64,000 nucleotides of DNA from positions 620,001 to 684,000 of the forward strand of contig NZ_QOVJ01000002.1 of assembly GCF_004104055.1 (NCBI RefSeq), written 5' to 3'. Below, piece after piece: positions 45,315 to 53,636 of this stretch. The DNA is from Leeuwenhoekiella aestuarii. Lineage in GTDB: Bacteria; Bacteroidota; Bacteroidia; Flavobacteriales; Flavobacteriaceae. Position 1 is the first letter of the stretch, and each line of letters opens with the position of its first letter. The notes beneath the pieces are model-generated. The model had not been told where the DNA came from. It made no database searches and saw only the letters and a program-made list of their open reading frames with translations. A program made the translations under genes and the position numbers.

Positions 45315-45353
45315 CTTACATTGGTTTGTTAGCTTGAGCCACCCTAAACAGAA

Positions 45354-45380
45354 AACCCGTTTGAATGACTCAAACGGGTT
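45354..45380 (-). terminator. Attenuator terminator of the his operon
   Basis: AACCCGTTTGA and TCAAACGGGTT form a perfect 11-bp stem (arms 45354-45364 and 45370-45380) with a 5-nt loop. On the minus strand TTTTCTGTTT follows. It lies between the leader peptide stop and hisG, 40 bases upstream of the hisG ATG. The 5' arm (minus sense) can instead pair with the end of the leader ORF: CGTTTGAGT at 45368-45376 with ACTCAAGCG at 45425-45433, one G-U wobble. This would be the antiterminator. Confidence 0.88.
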
Positions 45381-45418
45381 ATTGTTATTTTTATACATGA
45401 ATTACAAATACAACATCT

Positions 45419-45475
45419 TTACCTCGCTTGAGTGCGTGAATAAAAATGATGATGATGTAATGCTGTTCCTTTCAT
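45419..45475 (-). CDS. hisL: his operon leader peptide, 18 aa, with four His codons
   Basis: The ATG at 45475 opens a frame of 18 codons reading MKGTALHHHHFYSRTQAR and stop. Four consecutive CAT codons lie at 45446-45457. Downstream are the antiterminator segment (codons 14-17) and the terminator at 45354-45380. In enterobacteria the equivalent leader senses charged tRNA-His: stalling at His codons frees the antiterminator segment, while full translation covers it and the terminator forms. Every element needed for that mechanism is visible here. It is too short for standard gene calling. Confidence 0.88.
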   Translation of the reverse strand: MKGTALHHHHFYSRTQAR

Positions 45476-45566
45476 AAATAGGAGACGAATTTAAAAAAAA
45501 AATACGATTAACTTGCATTATATCGAATAGATTTAACCAACTGATGATCATTTTATCACAATGTGT

Positions 45567-45574
45567 TATTTTTG
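45567..45574 (+). promoter_or_regulatory. Putative -7 box TATTTTTG for the OmpA-like gene
   Basis: An exact TAnnTTTG match 16 bases before the ATG at 45591, so transcription would start only a few bases upstream of the start codon. No TTG at the usual -33 spacing. Confidence 0.45.
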
Positions 45575-45590
45575 AGGAAATTCAGAAATA

Positions 45591-46310
45591 ATGAGAAATT
45601 TCTTAATAGCCTTCTCCGTATTCCTATGCTGGTGCGTAATAGGGCTGTATTTTCTGAATTCTAGCGGCTCTACAACTAGAAATAGTCTTTTTATAAAGTA
45701 TAAGCCAATTGAAAATAATATTCAAAAATTAGTGCTTGATTCCTTAACTACCTCGCAATCTTTGGATAACCTTGAAGGTAGCAATTCTGAAATTACAACT
45801 AAGAATACGTATACAGATAGCAGCCTTAATAGTTCTGGAACCAATGACAAGCTTATAGAAGAGCTACAGAGCAGACTGGAGCGAACCAAACACGCTATGG
45901 AGGATGACCAAGAACGCCTTAGATTAGCTAAATTAAAGCAAGTAGAAGTACACTCTAAATCTGTGGTTAGAAATGTTGACATAACATTTAGACCTGTATT
46001 TAAAATGGCACGATTAGTAAGAGACCAAAATGCGGCAGAATTTTTAGCTGAAGTAAAACGTAAATTAAGAATAAAACCGCAAGCCAGAATTGACATTATA
46101 GGATATACTGATCATATTGGCGATGATAGAGATAATTATGAACTCGCTCTTGATCAGGCTGAAAAGATTAGGTTATTTCTAATAAAAAGCCTTAATTTAC
46201 CTGAAAATCAGGTTTTTGCATATTCTAAAGGAGAAGATGATCCACTTTACACCAGAGATATGGAAGATAAAATTAAGTTGAATAATAGATACGAATTGAT
46301 ATTTAATTAA
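45591..46310 (+). CDS. OmpA-domain protein with N-terminal membrane anchor
   Basis: An N-terminal hydrophobic helix (FLIAFSVFLCWCVIGLYFL) is followed by a Ser/Thr/Asn-rich linker and a coiled coil (residues 85-120, EELQSRLERTKHAMEDDQER). The C-terminal about 100 residues form an OmpA-like peptidoglycan-binding domain (ARIDIIGYTDHIGDDRDNYELA, then AEKIRLFLI). It probably tethers an envelope complex to peptidoglycan. Its stop overlaps the start of the next gene by one base (TAATG), which indicates coupling. Confidence 0.82.
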   Translation: MRNFLIAFSVFLCWCVIGLYFLNSSGSTTRNSLFIKYKPIENNIQKLVLDSLTTSQSLDNLEGSNSEITTKNTYTDSSLNSSGTNDKLIEELQSRLERTKHAMEDDQERLRLAKLKQVEVHSKSVVRNVDITFRPVFKMARLVRDQNAAEFLAEVKRKLRIKPQARIDIIGYTDHIGDDRDNYELALDQAEKIRLFLIKSLNLPENQVFAYSKGEDDPLYTRDMEDKIKLNNRYELIFN

Positions 46311-46912
46311 TGGTTAGTCTGATATACATACAAGCCAATGACAATATCTCAATACCCTTCATCTTTATAGAAGTTGGGATATTAATGCTTGTATCGTTTC
46401 TTATTGGGTACTTTTTTGCATTGTATTATCAAAAGGGGAAATACCTGAAAAAAATAAGCGCTTTACGTCAGAAATTATCTTCAAAGTCTGCTGATGATGT
46501 TGATTTGGATTTTAATGAAGATGATCTTGAAGAGGTAGAAGAAAGTAATATTGCAGCTAAAAATCAAAAAAATATCAAAGACCTTAAAGTTTATGATACT
46601 CCCGAGGCAAATACCGGAGAACTTGATTTTTCAAGAATAGGTTATGCAGATAGTGAAGATGCAGATGATTTACAAAAAATTATAGGTATTGGCCCCTATA
46701 CGGAAGAGAAACTCAATACTATTGGGATCTTCACATTTGATCAGATAAGCAAATTCAATTCTCATGATATTGAAATCGTCACAGAACTCATTCAGTTCTT
46801 TCCTGATCGTATTGTAAATGACAACTGGGTTTCTAAAGCTAAAATGTTAGAACAATCTAAACAACGTATGAAACTTAGAAAAGATCGTTCGGTACGAATG
46901 AAAAAAGCATAA
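46310..46912 (+). CDS. Membrane-anchored helix-hairpin-helix protein, 200 aa
   Basis: A single N-terminal membrane helix (residues about 17-41, FIEVGILMLVSFLIGYFFALYY) is followed by a charged acidic linker. A helix-hairpin-helix domain lies near residues 122-170 (DDLQKIIGIGPYTEEKLNTI). It resembles the COG3743-type 'flap endonuclease-like' HhH proteins often found beside OmpA-like genes in flavobacteria. The HhH may bind DNA or simply serve as a protein-interaction domain. Coupled to the OmpA-like gene. Confidence 0.75.
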   Translation: MVSLIYIQANDNISIPFIFIEVGILMLVSFLIGYFFALYYQKGKYLKKISALRQKLSSKSADDVDLDFNEDDLEEVEESNIAAKNQKNIKDLKVYDTPEANTGELDFSRIGYADSEDADDLQKIIGIGPYTEEKLNTIGIFTFDQISKFNSHDIEIVTELIQFFPDRIVNDNWVSKAKMLEQSKQRMKLRKDRSVRMKKA

Positions 46913-46919
46913 AAAAAAA

Positions 46920-46943
46920 CGAATCTTAACGATTCGCTTTTTT
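46920..46943 (+). terminator. Intrinsic terminator of the OmpA-HhH operon
   Basis: CGAATC (46920-46925) and GATTCG (46931-46936) pair with a 5-nt loop, preceded by A9 and followed by C and T7. It lies 8 bases past the stop. Confidence 0.85.
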
Positions 46944-46979
46944 TATGAAATTTATTAGGTCCTGTTTCTGATTCATTTT

Positions 46980-47795
46980 CTAATTGTTCCCTAATATAAT
47001 AGGTAATCCACCTTCTCCAGATCCTATTACAATCACCTTAGAATTTGGAGATTCAGATAATTTTAAAGTCGCTTCAATACCCTTATCTTTTAAGATTTGA
47101 TCATTAAGAGATTGACTTAAAATACGGTTTGCATCAGATTTACCTTGAGCTTCTATCACCTGGCGTTCTGCTTCTTTTTGAGCAGATATCAATCTGAATT
47201 CGTACTCCAACGATTCTTGTTCTTGTTTCAGCTTACGCTCTATAGCTTCTTTTATAGTCGCCGGTAAGGTCACATCACGCACTAGAACTTCATCTAATTC
47301 AATGTATTGATCTTTGATTATTTTTCGGGTTTCATCAAAAATTTCTGCCTGAATGGCATCTCTTTTAGAAGAGTATAATTGCTCTGGAGTATAACGCCCA
47401 ACAACAGATCTTGCAGCAGATCTAATAGTTGGTAGTAAAATTCTATTTAGGTAATCCTCACCTATTTCCTGATGCAGTTTACCTAGATTTAATGCTTGGG
47501 GTTTGTACCACACAGAAGCCTCGAGTTTAATATCAAGACCGTTAGAAGACAAAACATTCATGATTTCCTTAAGTTCCTGTCTTCTTACTTCATAAATGAA
47601 GACTTTATTCCAAGGAGCAACAATATGAAAACCTTCGCCTAATGGGGGTTCGTCTGTAACAACTCCCCCATCAAAAGGTTTATAAAGCACCCCGGCTTCA
47701 CCAGAATCTATAGTAACTGCAGATTTTGCAATAATCACTATTAAAATTATTATACCAAGAATAACGGGTATTCCTATTTTAGGTAACCTTTCCAT
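46980..47795 (-). CDS. Prohibitin-family (SPFH/Band 7) membrane protein
   Basis: A single N-terminal membrane helix (IPVILGIIILIVIIAKSAV) is followed by an SPFH domain (GEAGVLYKPFDGG ... VRRQELKEIMNVLSSNGLDI) and a helical coiled-coil tail (AIERKLKQEQESLEYEFRL). It is close to mitochondrial prohibitins in layout. Such proteins form ring-shaped membrane scaffolds that modulate membrane proteases and lipid domains. Transcribed with the VWA-like gene, 17 bases away. Confidence 0.9.
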   Translation of the reverse strand: MERLPKIGIPVILGIIILIVIIAKSAVTIDSGEAGVLYKPFDGGVVTDEPPLGEGFHIVAPWNKVFIYEVRRQELKEIMNVLSSNGLDIKLEASVWYKPQALNLGKLHQEIGEDYLNRILLPTIRSAARSVVGRYTPEQLYSSKRDAIQAEIFDETRKIIKDQYIELDEVLVRDVTLPATIKEAIERKLKQEQESLEYEFRLISAQKEAERQVIEAQGKSDANRILSQSLNDQILKDKGIEATLKLSESPNSKVIVIGSGEGGLPIILGNN

Positions 47796-47812
47796 AAAAA
47801 TGTAATTTTTGT

Positions 47813-49852
47813 TTATATAAGTCCGTTGTATTTTCTAATGAACCATTCTGCGGTCAGACAAGCGACAATAAGTGCTAATAACCAAACGAAGTTGATTAAA
47901 GGTACGTTTTTTTTAACAGCTCGCTCAACCGGTATAAACTGGTCACTGTTTAGTAATTTGTCAACAAGGTTATTGTAATTTTCAAGTGTGTATATGCTTC
48001 CGCCACTTTCCTGAGCTAATGTTTTCATTTTCTGAAAATTTGCATTTAGACTCTGTCGCTCTAAATCAAAAGGAATTATTGTAAAACTACCATCAGAACT
48101 TACATTTTGATCGGTTTCAGTTATACGGAACGTGTAGTCACCGGGTTCTAAATTAGCTAATTCTACCTCGTATGCAGATCCCTTAAAAACCAGGGGTGAT
48201 TGATAGGTTTCTTCTGAATTTTCATTTCTCAATTCAATCTGAAGCGATGCGCCGGGATCAAACACATAATTCTTATCAAAGTATTGAGCCTGAATATTTA
48301 TAAAGTTTCCTTTATAATACAATTGCTCATAACTAATTTCTAATCTTTTTTTACGCTGATTAGAAGCGGCATATTGAATCAACTTATCTAAGAAGTTATC
48401 AAAATTGTCAAAGCTCTGGTTGTCTATAAAACTTTGACTACGCCATTGAAAAATACCTGTACCCAGTAAAAAAACCTCTCTCCTTCCTGAACGTTCTGTA
48501 ACTGCCAGTAAGGGATTTTGTGTAGTAACACCATTTATTCGTTGATAAAACAAAACATCAGAATCACCCATAAATAGAGCTTTTCCAAAAATACTGGCCA
48601 AAGGTGGATAATTGTTGAATGAAAGTTCTTCTAATTGAAACGCAACAAAAGATTCGTTTTTATCTGGCTGAACCAATTCAGACTCATTATTCTTCGGAAA
48701 AACCCCTGTCTGCTGAATACTGTTTAAAAAACTCAGATCTGTTTGAGTACCAATAATAGTAAAGCGGTTTTTATTCTCCTTATTTAGCTCCTTATAAACC
48801 GAAGAAAAAGATTGTTTGGGCTCAAATAAAATAACAAGGTCGTAATCGTTAAACTCGCTTAAATTGACTTCAGAAATCTCTTTTAAAGTAACTGCTCTTA
48901 GTTGATTGCTTTCTATACTTTTCTTAAGTGTTCCCAAATCAGGATGCAAAACACTATAAACAATTAAAACGTTAGACCTCTGATCTATTACTTCTACTGC
49001 AAAATTCTTTATATTGTTTTCTAAATTCTTTTCATTATCTAATCCACTTACGGTTACCTGATACCGCTGTACTCCTATCGAAGAAGCGTTCAAATAAAAA
49101 TTGGTCCGTTGGGAACTATTTTCCGGATTAAAAGTCTGTTTTTCTTTATGTATTATTCTTCCGTTTTGAGAAACAGAAACTGTCGCATTCACATCAAATT
49201 TACCCGTATACGATGTGATCAATTCAACAGGAAATTCATTATTGAGATACGCGTACTTGTTAGTATTAATACGGTCTAAACTTAAATCTTCATAAACCAA
49301 AGTATCACCTATTGCTAAGAAATAAAATGGATTGCTGTTGTTCTCCTGTGCTGTGTATCGGTAATCAGCTCCTAAATTTGAATTTCCATCAGTAACAATA
49401 ACAGGAGTAAAATCAACTCCTTTATAAATCTGATTTAGATCTTTTAGACTCTTCGCAATATCAGTCTGACCTTCACTAAAGTTGAGCGTTGTTAATGCCT
49501 GAAGATCTTTACCAAAGCTGTAATAATCAATATCAAAGCGATTGTTTAACTCTTCATTTTCATAGAAAGAATCGAAAACCGATTGAATTTGGAGAGTGTC
49601 TCCCAGATATTCTATCGATCTGGAATTGTCGATAGCCAAACTCAGTTTTGGCTTTATAGTACTATATGTGACTTGCTTAAAGCTGGGATTTATAAGTAAA
49701 ATCAGTACCAAAAATAAGGTCAAAAACCGAAGCGTACTTAATATAAACTGTACTTGTTTTGATCGTTGTGGCTTGTAGAAGTAAAAAAAAATGGCAGCAC
49801 CTAATGCTATAATCCCACTAAGGATGATGTATAGAATTGTAGATGCTGCCAT
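47813..49852 (-). CDS. Large membrane protein with VWA-like domain, 679 aa
   Basis: Two N-terminal membrane helices (ILYIILSGIIALGAAIFFYF and a second at about 40-60) precede a Rossmann-like VWA region. Its metal-site-like motif is SLAIDNSRSIEYLG (DxSxS form). Residues 190-650 are mostly beta-rich periplasmic domains, possibly Ig-like, and a last helix (INFVWLLALIVACLTAEWFI) anchors the C-terminus. The layout resembles the uncharacterised VWA/BatA-like membrane proteins of Bacteroidota. Function unknown; an envelope role is plausible. Confidence 0.72.
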   Translation of the reverse strand: MAASTILYIILSGIIALGAAIFFYFYKPQRSKQVQFILSTLRFLTLFLVLILLINPSFKQVTYSTIKPKLSLAIDNSRSIEYLGDTLQIQSVFDSFYENEELNNRFDIDYYSFGKDLQALTTLNFSEGQTDIAKSLKDLNQIYKGVDFTPVIVTDGNSNLGADYRYTAQENNSNPFYFLAIGDTLVYEDLSLDRINTNKYAYLNNEFPVELITSYTGKFDVNATVSVSQNGRIIHKEKQTFNPENSSQRTNFYLNASSIGVQRYQVTVSGLDNEKNLENNIKNFAVEVIDQRSNVLIVYSVLHPDLGTLKKSIESNQLRAVTLKEISEVNLSEFNDYDLVILFEPKQSFSSVYKELNKENKNRFTIIGTQTDLSFLNSIQQTGVFPKNNESELVQPDKNESFVAFQLEELSFNNYPPLASIFGKALFMGDSDVLFYQRINGVTTQNPLLAVTERSGRREVFLLGTGIFQWRSQSFIDNQSFDNFDNFLDKLIQYAASNQRKKRLEISYEQLYYKGNFINIQAQYFDKNYVFDPGASLQIELRNENSEETYQSPLVFKGSAYEVELANLEPGDYTFRITETDQNVSSDGSFTIIPFDLERQSLNANFQKMKTLAQESGGSIYTLENYNNLVDKLLNSDQFIPVERAVKKNVPLINFVWLLALIVACLTAEWFIRKYNGLI

Positions 49853-49875
49853 AGATTGTGTCGTGTCGTGAAGAT

Positions 49876-50622
49876 TTAGGTTAGCATACCGCCATCTACC
49901 TGAAGTACCTGACCCGTAACGTATGCACTCATATCACTTCCTAAGAACACACAAGCATTTGCAATATCTTCGGGAGTTCCTCCTCGTTTTAATGGGATAG
50001 CATCTCTCCACCCTGCGACTGTTTTTTCGTCTAATTTAGCAGTCATTTCAGTTTCTATAAAACCGGGAGCAACTACATTGGTTCTTATGTTACGAGAACC
50101 TAACTCTAAAGCCATAGATTTTGAAAAACCTATAATGCCTGCTTTTGAAGCCGCATAATTTGCCTGTCCGGCATTACCTTTAACACCCACAACAGAGCTC
50201 ATATTGATGATGCTTCCGTAGCGTTGTTTCAACATAGTTCGTTGTACTGCTTTAGTCATATTGAAAATCGACTTTAGGTTTACTTCAATAACTTTATCGA
50301 AATCCTCCTCACTCATACGCATCAATAAATTGTCTTTTGTAATTCCGGCATTGTTTACCAAAACATCAATAGAATCAAAATCCTCTGAGATTTGTTTGAT
50401 AAGTTCCTGGCATTCTTCAAAAGAAGCAGCGTTAGATTTATAGGCTTTTGCTTTAACTCCTAAAGAAGTCAATTCTTTTTCTAATTCTTCTGCGGGTCCT
50501 GGAGAAGAACTGTATGTAAAGGCAACATTAGCGCCATTTTCTGCAAAAACTTTGGCAATGCCATTACCTATTCCGCGGCTGGCACCAGTTATAATTGTAT
50601 TCTTTCCTTCTAAAAGTTTCAT
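49876..50622 (-). CDS. fabG: 3-oxoacyl-[acyl-carrier-protein] reductase
   Basis: Classical SDR of 248 residues with GASRGIGNGIAKVFA (NADP), LVNNAGITKDNLL, catalytic Ser in IINMSSVVG and YAASKAG with the active Tyr/Lys. FabG reduces 3-ketoacyl-ACP in fatty-acid elongation. The C-terminal GQVLQVDGGMLT is typical. A strong terminator lies just upstream, so it has its own promoter. Confidence 0.93.
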   Translation of the reverse strand: MKLLEGKNTIITGASRGIGNGIAKVFAENGANVAFTYSSSPGPAEELEKELTSLGVKAKAYKSNAASFEECQELIKQISEDFDSIDVLVNNAGITKDNLLMRMSEEDFDKVIEVNLKSIFNMTKAVQRTMLKQRYGSIINMSSVVGVKGNAGQANYAASKAGIIGFSKSMALELGSRNIRTNVVAPGFIETEMTAKLDEKTVAGWRDAIPLKRGGTPEDIANACVFLGSDMSAYVTGQVLQVDGGMLT

Positions 50623-50695
50623 TCTAATTGAGTATCAAATATTAGTTAGTTTGAACAGCGGTAAATATAGCAAACTTGAACTGTTTGCTCATAAA

Positions 50696-50724
50696 AAAAC
50701 CGACACATTAGGTGTGTCGGTTTT
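50696..50724 (-). terminator. Intrinsic terminator of sucD
   Basis: AAAACCGACACA (50696-50707) and TGTGTCGGTTTT (50713-50724) form a perfect 12-bp stem with a 5-nt loop. On the minus strand the stem runs into T7. It lies 20 bases past the sucD stop. Confidence 0.93.
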
Positions 50725-50744
50725 AAAAAAGGAATGGTAAAAGA

Positions 50745-51617
50745 TTAGCTTAAAAGTTCAGCTACTTTCTTACCTATTTCTGCAGGAGAATCAACTACGT
50801 GAACTCCGTTTTCTCTTAATATTTTTTTCTTGTCTGCAGCAGATTCACCTTCGCCAGAAACAATTGCTCCTGCATGACCCATTGTTCTACCAGCCGGAGC
50901 GGTCTCCCCAGCGATAAAACCTATTACTGGTTTTTTAGTTCCGCTAGCTTTGATCCATTTTGCAGCATCAGCTTCTAACTGACCACCTATTTCACCAATC
51001 ATTACTACAGCTTCAGTCTCAGGGTCGTTAATGAGTAATTCTACAGCTTCTTTAGTAGTAGTACCAATTATTGGATCTCCACCTATACCAATTGCTGTTG
51101 TAATTCCTAAACCTTGTTTTACAACCTGATCTGCAGCTTCGTAAGTAAGTGTTCCTGATTTAGAAACAATACCTACTTTACCTTTCTTAAAGACAAATCC
51201 TGGCATAATACCCACTTTTGCTTCTCCCGGAGTAATCACACCCGGACAGTTAGGACCTATGAGTCTGCAATCTTTATCTTTAATATAGTCAGCAGCTTTA
51301 ATCATATCTGAAACAGGAATACCTTCAGTAATTGCTATAATCACTTTTATTCCTGCATTAGCAGCTTCCATAATCGCATCAGCAGCAAATGCAGGCGGAA
51401 CAAAAATAATAGATACGTCTGCTCCAGTTTCTTTTACTGCTTCTTCAACAGTATTGAAAACAGGCTTGTCTAAATGGCTCTGACCTCCCTTACCAGGAGT
51501 TACACCACCCACTACATTTGTGCCGTATTCAATCATTTGACCCGCGTGAAAAGTACCTTCACTACCGGTAAAACCTTGTACAATTATTTTGGAATCTTTA
51601 TTTACTAAAACGCTCAT
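50745..51617 (-). CDS. sucD: Succinate-CoA ligase (ADP-forming) subunit alpha
   Basis: The 290 residues contain the CoA-binding domain ([29 protein letters not shown]), [13 protein letters not shown], and the phosphohistidine segment [15 protein letters not shown]. Catalyses the substrate-level phosphorylation of the TCA cycle together with SucC, which is not in the window. Its separation from sucC is common in Bacteroidota. Confidence 0.96.
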   Translation of the reverse strand: MSVLVNKDSKIIVQGFTGSEGTFHAGQMIEYGTNVVGGVTPGKGGQSHLDKPVFNTVEEAVKETGADVSIIFVPPAFAADAIMEAANAGIKVIIAITEGIPVSDMIKAADYIKDKDCRLIGPNCPGVITPGEAKVGIMPGFVFKKGKVGIVSKSGTLTYEAADQVVKQGLGITTAIGIGGDPIIGTTTKEAVELLINDPETEAVVMIGEIGGQLEADAAKWIKASGTKKPVIGFIAGETAPAGRTMGHAGAIVSGEGESAADKKKILRENGVHVVDSPAEIGKKVAELLS

Positions 51618-51676
51618 GAGTTGTTTGAATTTTGTGGTACAAAAGTAAATTTTTATAGATGAATGCTAAAGGATTT

Positions 51677-52090
51677 TTATGACTTTATACGGATGTGCGC
51701 ATCATTATTCTGAGGATCTTCATCACTAGGCTGACTTATCTGATAGCCTCTATAAAGCAGACCATCTTTTAGTTCCCAGATTGCCATAAAATGGATGATC
51801 CCTACTTCTTCATCAGGATTTTCTACAGCCTTAATATAGTATGTAAGCCTTGCACTCACCTTGTCATCTTCAGCAATCAAGTGACTTATAGAAGATCTTA
51901 ATGATATAAAAGATTTTCCCATTTCTGAAGACATATCAGCAATGTCACTGTATGTCATTTTTGAGAAACCCGTAGATGCATTCCAATATAGTTCTGCATC
52001 TTCATGTAAATATTGCTTTAGAACACTAGAATCATTAAAAAAATCTGATTCATACAAACCTCTTACAAGGTCTTTAGCTGATTTACTCAT
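51677..52090 (-). CDS. NTF2-like (SnoaL/DUF4440-type) protein, 137 aa
   Basis: A small cone-shaped alpha+beta fold is suggested by an N-terminal helix (AKDLVRGLYESDFFND), a strand with Trp (EDAELYWNAST) and paired C-terminal strands (IIHFMAIWELKDGLLYRGYQIS). These are typical of NTF2-like proteins, which are often small-ligand enzymes or binding proteins. No signal peptide. One base separates it from the LpxD-like gene upstream, so they are cotranscribed, which may hint at a role in lipid A modification. Confidence 0.75.
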   Translation of the reverse strand: MSKSAKDLVRGLYESDFFNDSSVLKQYLHEDAELYWNASTGFSKMTYSDIADMSSEMGKSFISLRSSISHLIAEDDKVSARLTYYIKAVENPDEEVGIIHFMAIWELKDGLLYRGYQISQPSDEDPQNNDAHIRIKS

Positions 52091-52091
52091 T

Positions 52092-53024
52092 TTATTTTTT
52101 TATTTGTTCTAAAATATAAGGAATTTGACGAATTGATGCCAGTTCCCTAAACTTCTTCTTGCTGTCTTCTGCCGGTGTACCCAAATACGATTTACCACCT
52201 TCTAAGCTTCTACCTACACCACTTTGCGCAAAAATTACCGCTTTTTCTTTAATTCTAATTCCACTGGCAATACCTACCTGACCCCAAATCACAACATCAT
52301 CTTCAACGACAACACATCCTGCGATCCCAGACTGGGCTGCTATAAGTACCCGTTTTCCTATTTGGGTATCGTGACCTATATGAACTTGATTATCCAATTT
52401 AGAATCTTCACCAATTATCGTATCTCCAGAAACTCCTTTATCAATCGTACAAAGTGCTCCTATTTCTACAAAGTCGTGAATAACAACTCTTCCTCCAGAA
52501 ATCAATTTATCAAAACCGGTATCACGCTTTTTATAATAAAAAGCATCTCCTCCTAAAACAGCTCCAGAATGTATGATAACACCATTTCCTATAACTGCAT
52601 TATCATAAATAGTAACATTTGCATGAATTAAACAGTCTGTTCCTATTTTCACATTATTCCCAATGAAAGAGTTGGGCTGGATGATTGTCCCTGCTCCCAT
52701 CTGAGCCGTTTCAGCAATTGAGGAAGTTGCTCTTACAAAAGGTTTAAAATAGCGAGTTAATTTATTAAAGTCTGAAAAGGGATCTTCTGAAATAAGTAAA
52801 GCTTTGCCTGCCGGGCAATCTACTTTTTTATTGATCAAAACAATTGTTGCTGCAGATTCTAAAGCTTTATCGTAGTATTTGGGATGATCTACAAAAACAA
52901 TATCCCCGGGTTCAACGACGTGAATTTCATTAATTCCATAAACCGGAAATTCAGCATCCCCTACAAATTCAACATCAAGAATTGTAGCAATCTGAGCTAA
53001 GGTATGTTTTTGTGGAAATTTCAA
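52092..53024 (-). CDS. LpxD-like N-acyltransferase paralogue (third), 310 aa
   Basis: An N-terminal LpxD-type domain (PGDIVFVDHPKYYDKALESA) is followed by a hexapeptide left-handed beta-helix. The catalytic His is kept in VHIGHDTQIGKR. The second His of canonical LpxD (GH in VGHITIG) is replaced by ASGIRIK, unlike the other two paralogues. It sits at the distal end of the lpxD-lpxC/fabZ-lpxA-efp cluster. It may act on a different acceptor or acyl donor. Confidence 0.83.
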   Translation of the reverse strand: MKFPQKHTLAQIATILDVEFVGDAEFPVYGINEIHVVEPGDIVFVDHPKYYDKALESAATIVLINKKVDCPAGKALLISEDPFSDFNKLTRYFKPFVRATSSIAETAQMGAGTIIQPNSFIGNNVKIGTDCLIHANVTIYDNAVIGNGVIIHSGAVLGGDAFYYKKRDTGFDKLISGGRVVIHDFVEIGALCTIDKGVSGDTIIGEDSKLDNQVHIGHDTQIGKRVLIAAQSGIAGCVVVEDDVVIWGQVGIASGIRIKEKAVIFAQSGVGRSLEGGKSYLGTPAEDSKKKFRELASIRQIPYILEQIKK

Positions 53025-53027
53025 CTG

Positions 53028-53594
53028 TTATTCTTTAATACGCTCTTTGTAAGTACCCTTTTCTGTTTCAACCTTAATCTTATCTCCTTCATTTATAAAT
53101 AAAGGTACAGAAACTTCTGCTCCTGTTTCTACAGTTGCAGGTTTTGTTGCATTAGTTGCAGTATTGCCTTTAACTCCGGGCTCTGTAGCAGTAACAGTAA
53201 GTATCACATGAGCAGGCATATCTACAGATAGCGGCAAACCATCTTCGGTATTAATCGCAATAGATACCACTTCACCTTCTTTTAAAAGTCCGGGCTGATC
53301 TAAGGCAGATTCTAAAAGACGTATCTGCGTATAATCATCTGTATTCATAAAGTGGTACCATTCACCGTCTTCATATAAAAACTGATATCCTTTAGTCTCT
53401 ACACGTACTTCCTCAATTTTATGTCCGGCAGAAAAAGTGTTATCCAGCACTTTTCCGTTAGTAACACTCTTAAGTTTTGTTCGCACAAAAGCAGGTCCTT
53501 TACCAGGTTTAACGTGTAAGAATTCAATAATTTTATAAATATCGTGGTTGTAATGAATACACATTCCATTACGAATATCTGATGTATTTGCCAT
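53028..53594 (-). CDS. efp: Elongation factor P
   Basis: The 188 residues contain the three-domain EF-P layout: KOW-like N-domain (MANTSDIRNGMCIHYNHDIY), the modification loop VKPGKGPAFVRTKLKSV (Lys in GKG), and the OB domains ending GDKIKVETEKGTYKERI. EF-P relieves ribosome stalling on polyproline. The Lys of the PGKG loop is the position that is modified in many bacteria. A TTCCGC/GCGGAA hairpin lies 23 bases upstream of the ATG. Confidence 0.96.
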   Translation of the reverse strand: MANTSDIRNGMCIHYNHDIYKIIEFLHVKPGKGPAFVRTKLKSVTNGKVLDNTFSAGHKIEEVRVETKGYQFLYEDGEWYHFMNTDDYTQIRLLESALDQPGLLKEGEVVSIAINTEDGLPLSVDMPAHVILTVTATEPGVKGNTATNATKPATVETGAEVSVPLFINEGDKIKVETEKGTYKERIKE

Positions 53595-53617
53595 AATTAA
53601 ATTTTAATTCTATGCTA

Positions 53618-53632
53618 TTCCGCAAAGCGGAA
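53618..53632 (-). other. Start-proximal hairpin between lpxA and efp
   Basis: TTCCGC (53618-53623) and GCGGAA (53627-53632) pair with an AAA loop. It lies just past the lpxA stop and 23 bases upstream of the efp ATG. Confidence 0.6.
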
Positions 53633-53636
53633 AAAA

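Noticed and set aside
45315-45398. N-terminal extension of HisG from 45398
   Set aside because: The extra 28 codons read through the perfect attenuator hairpin and do not resemble HisG; the family start is at 45314.
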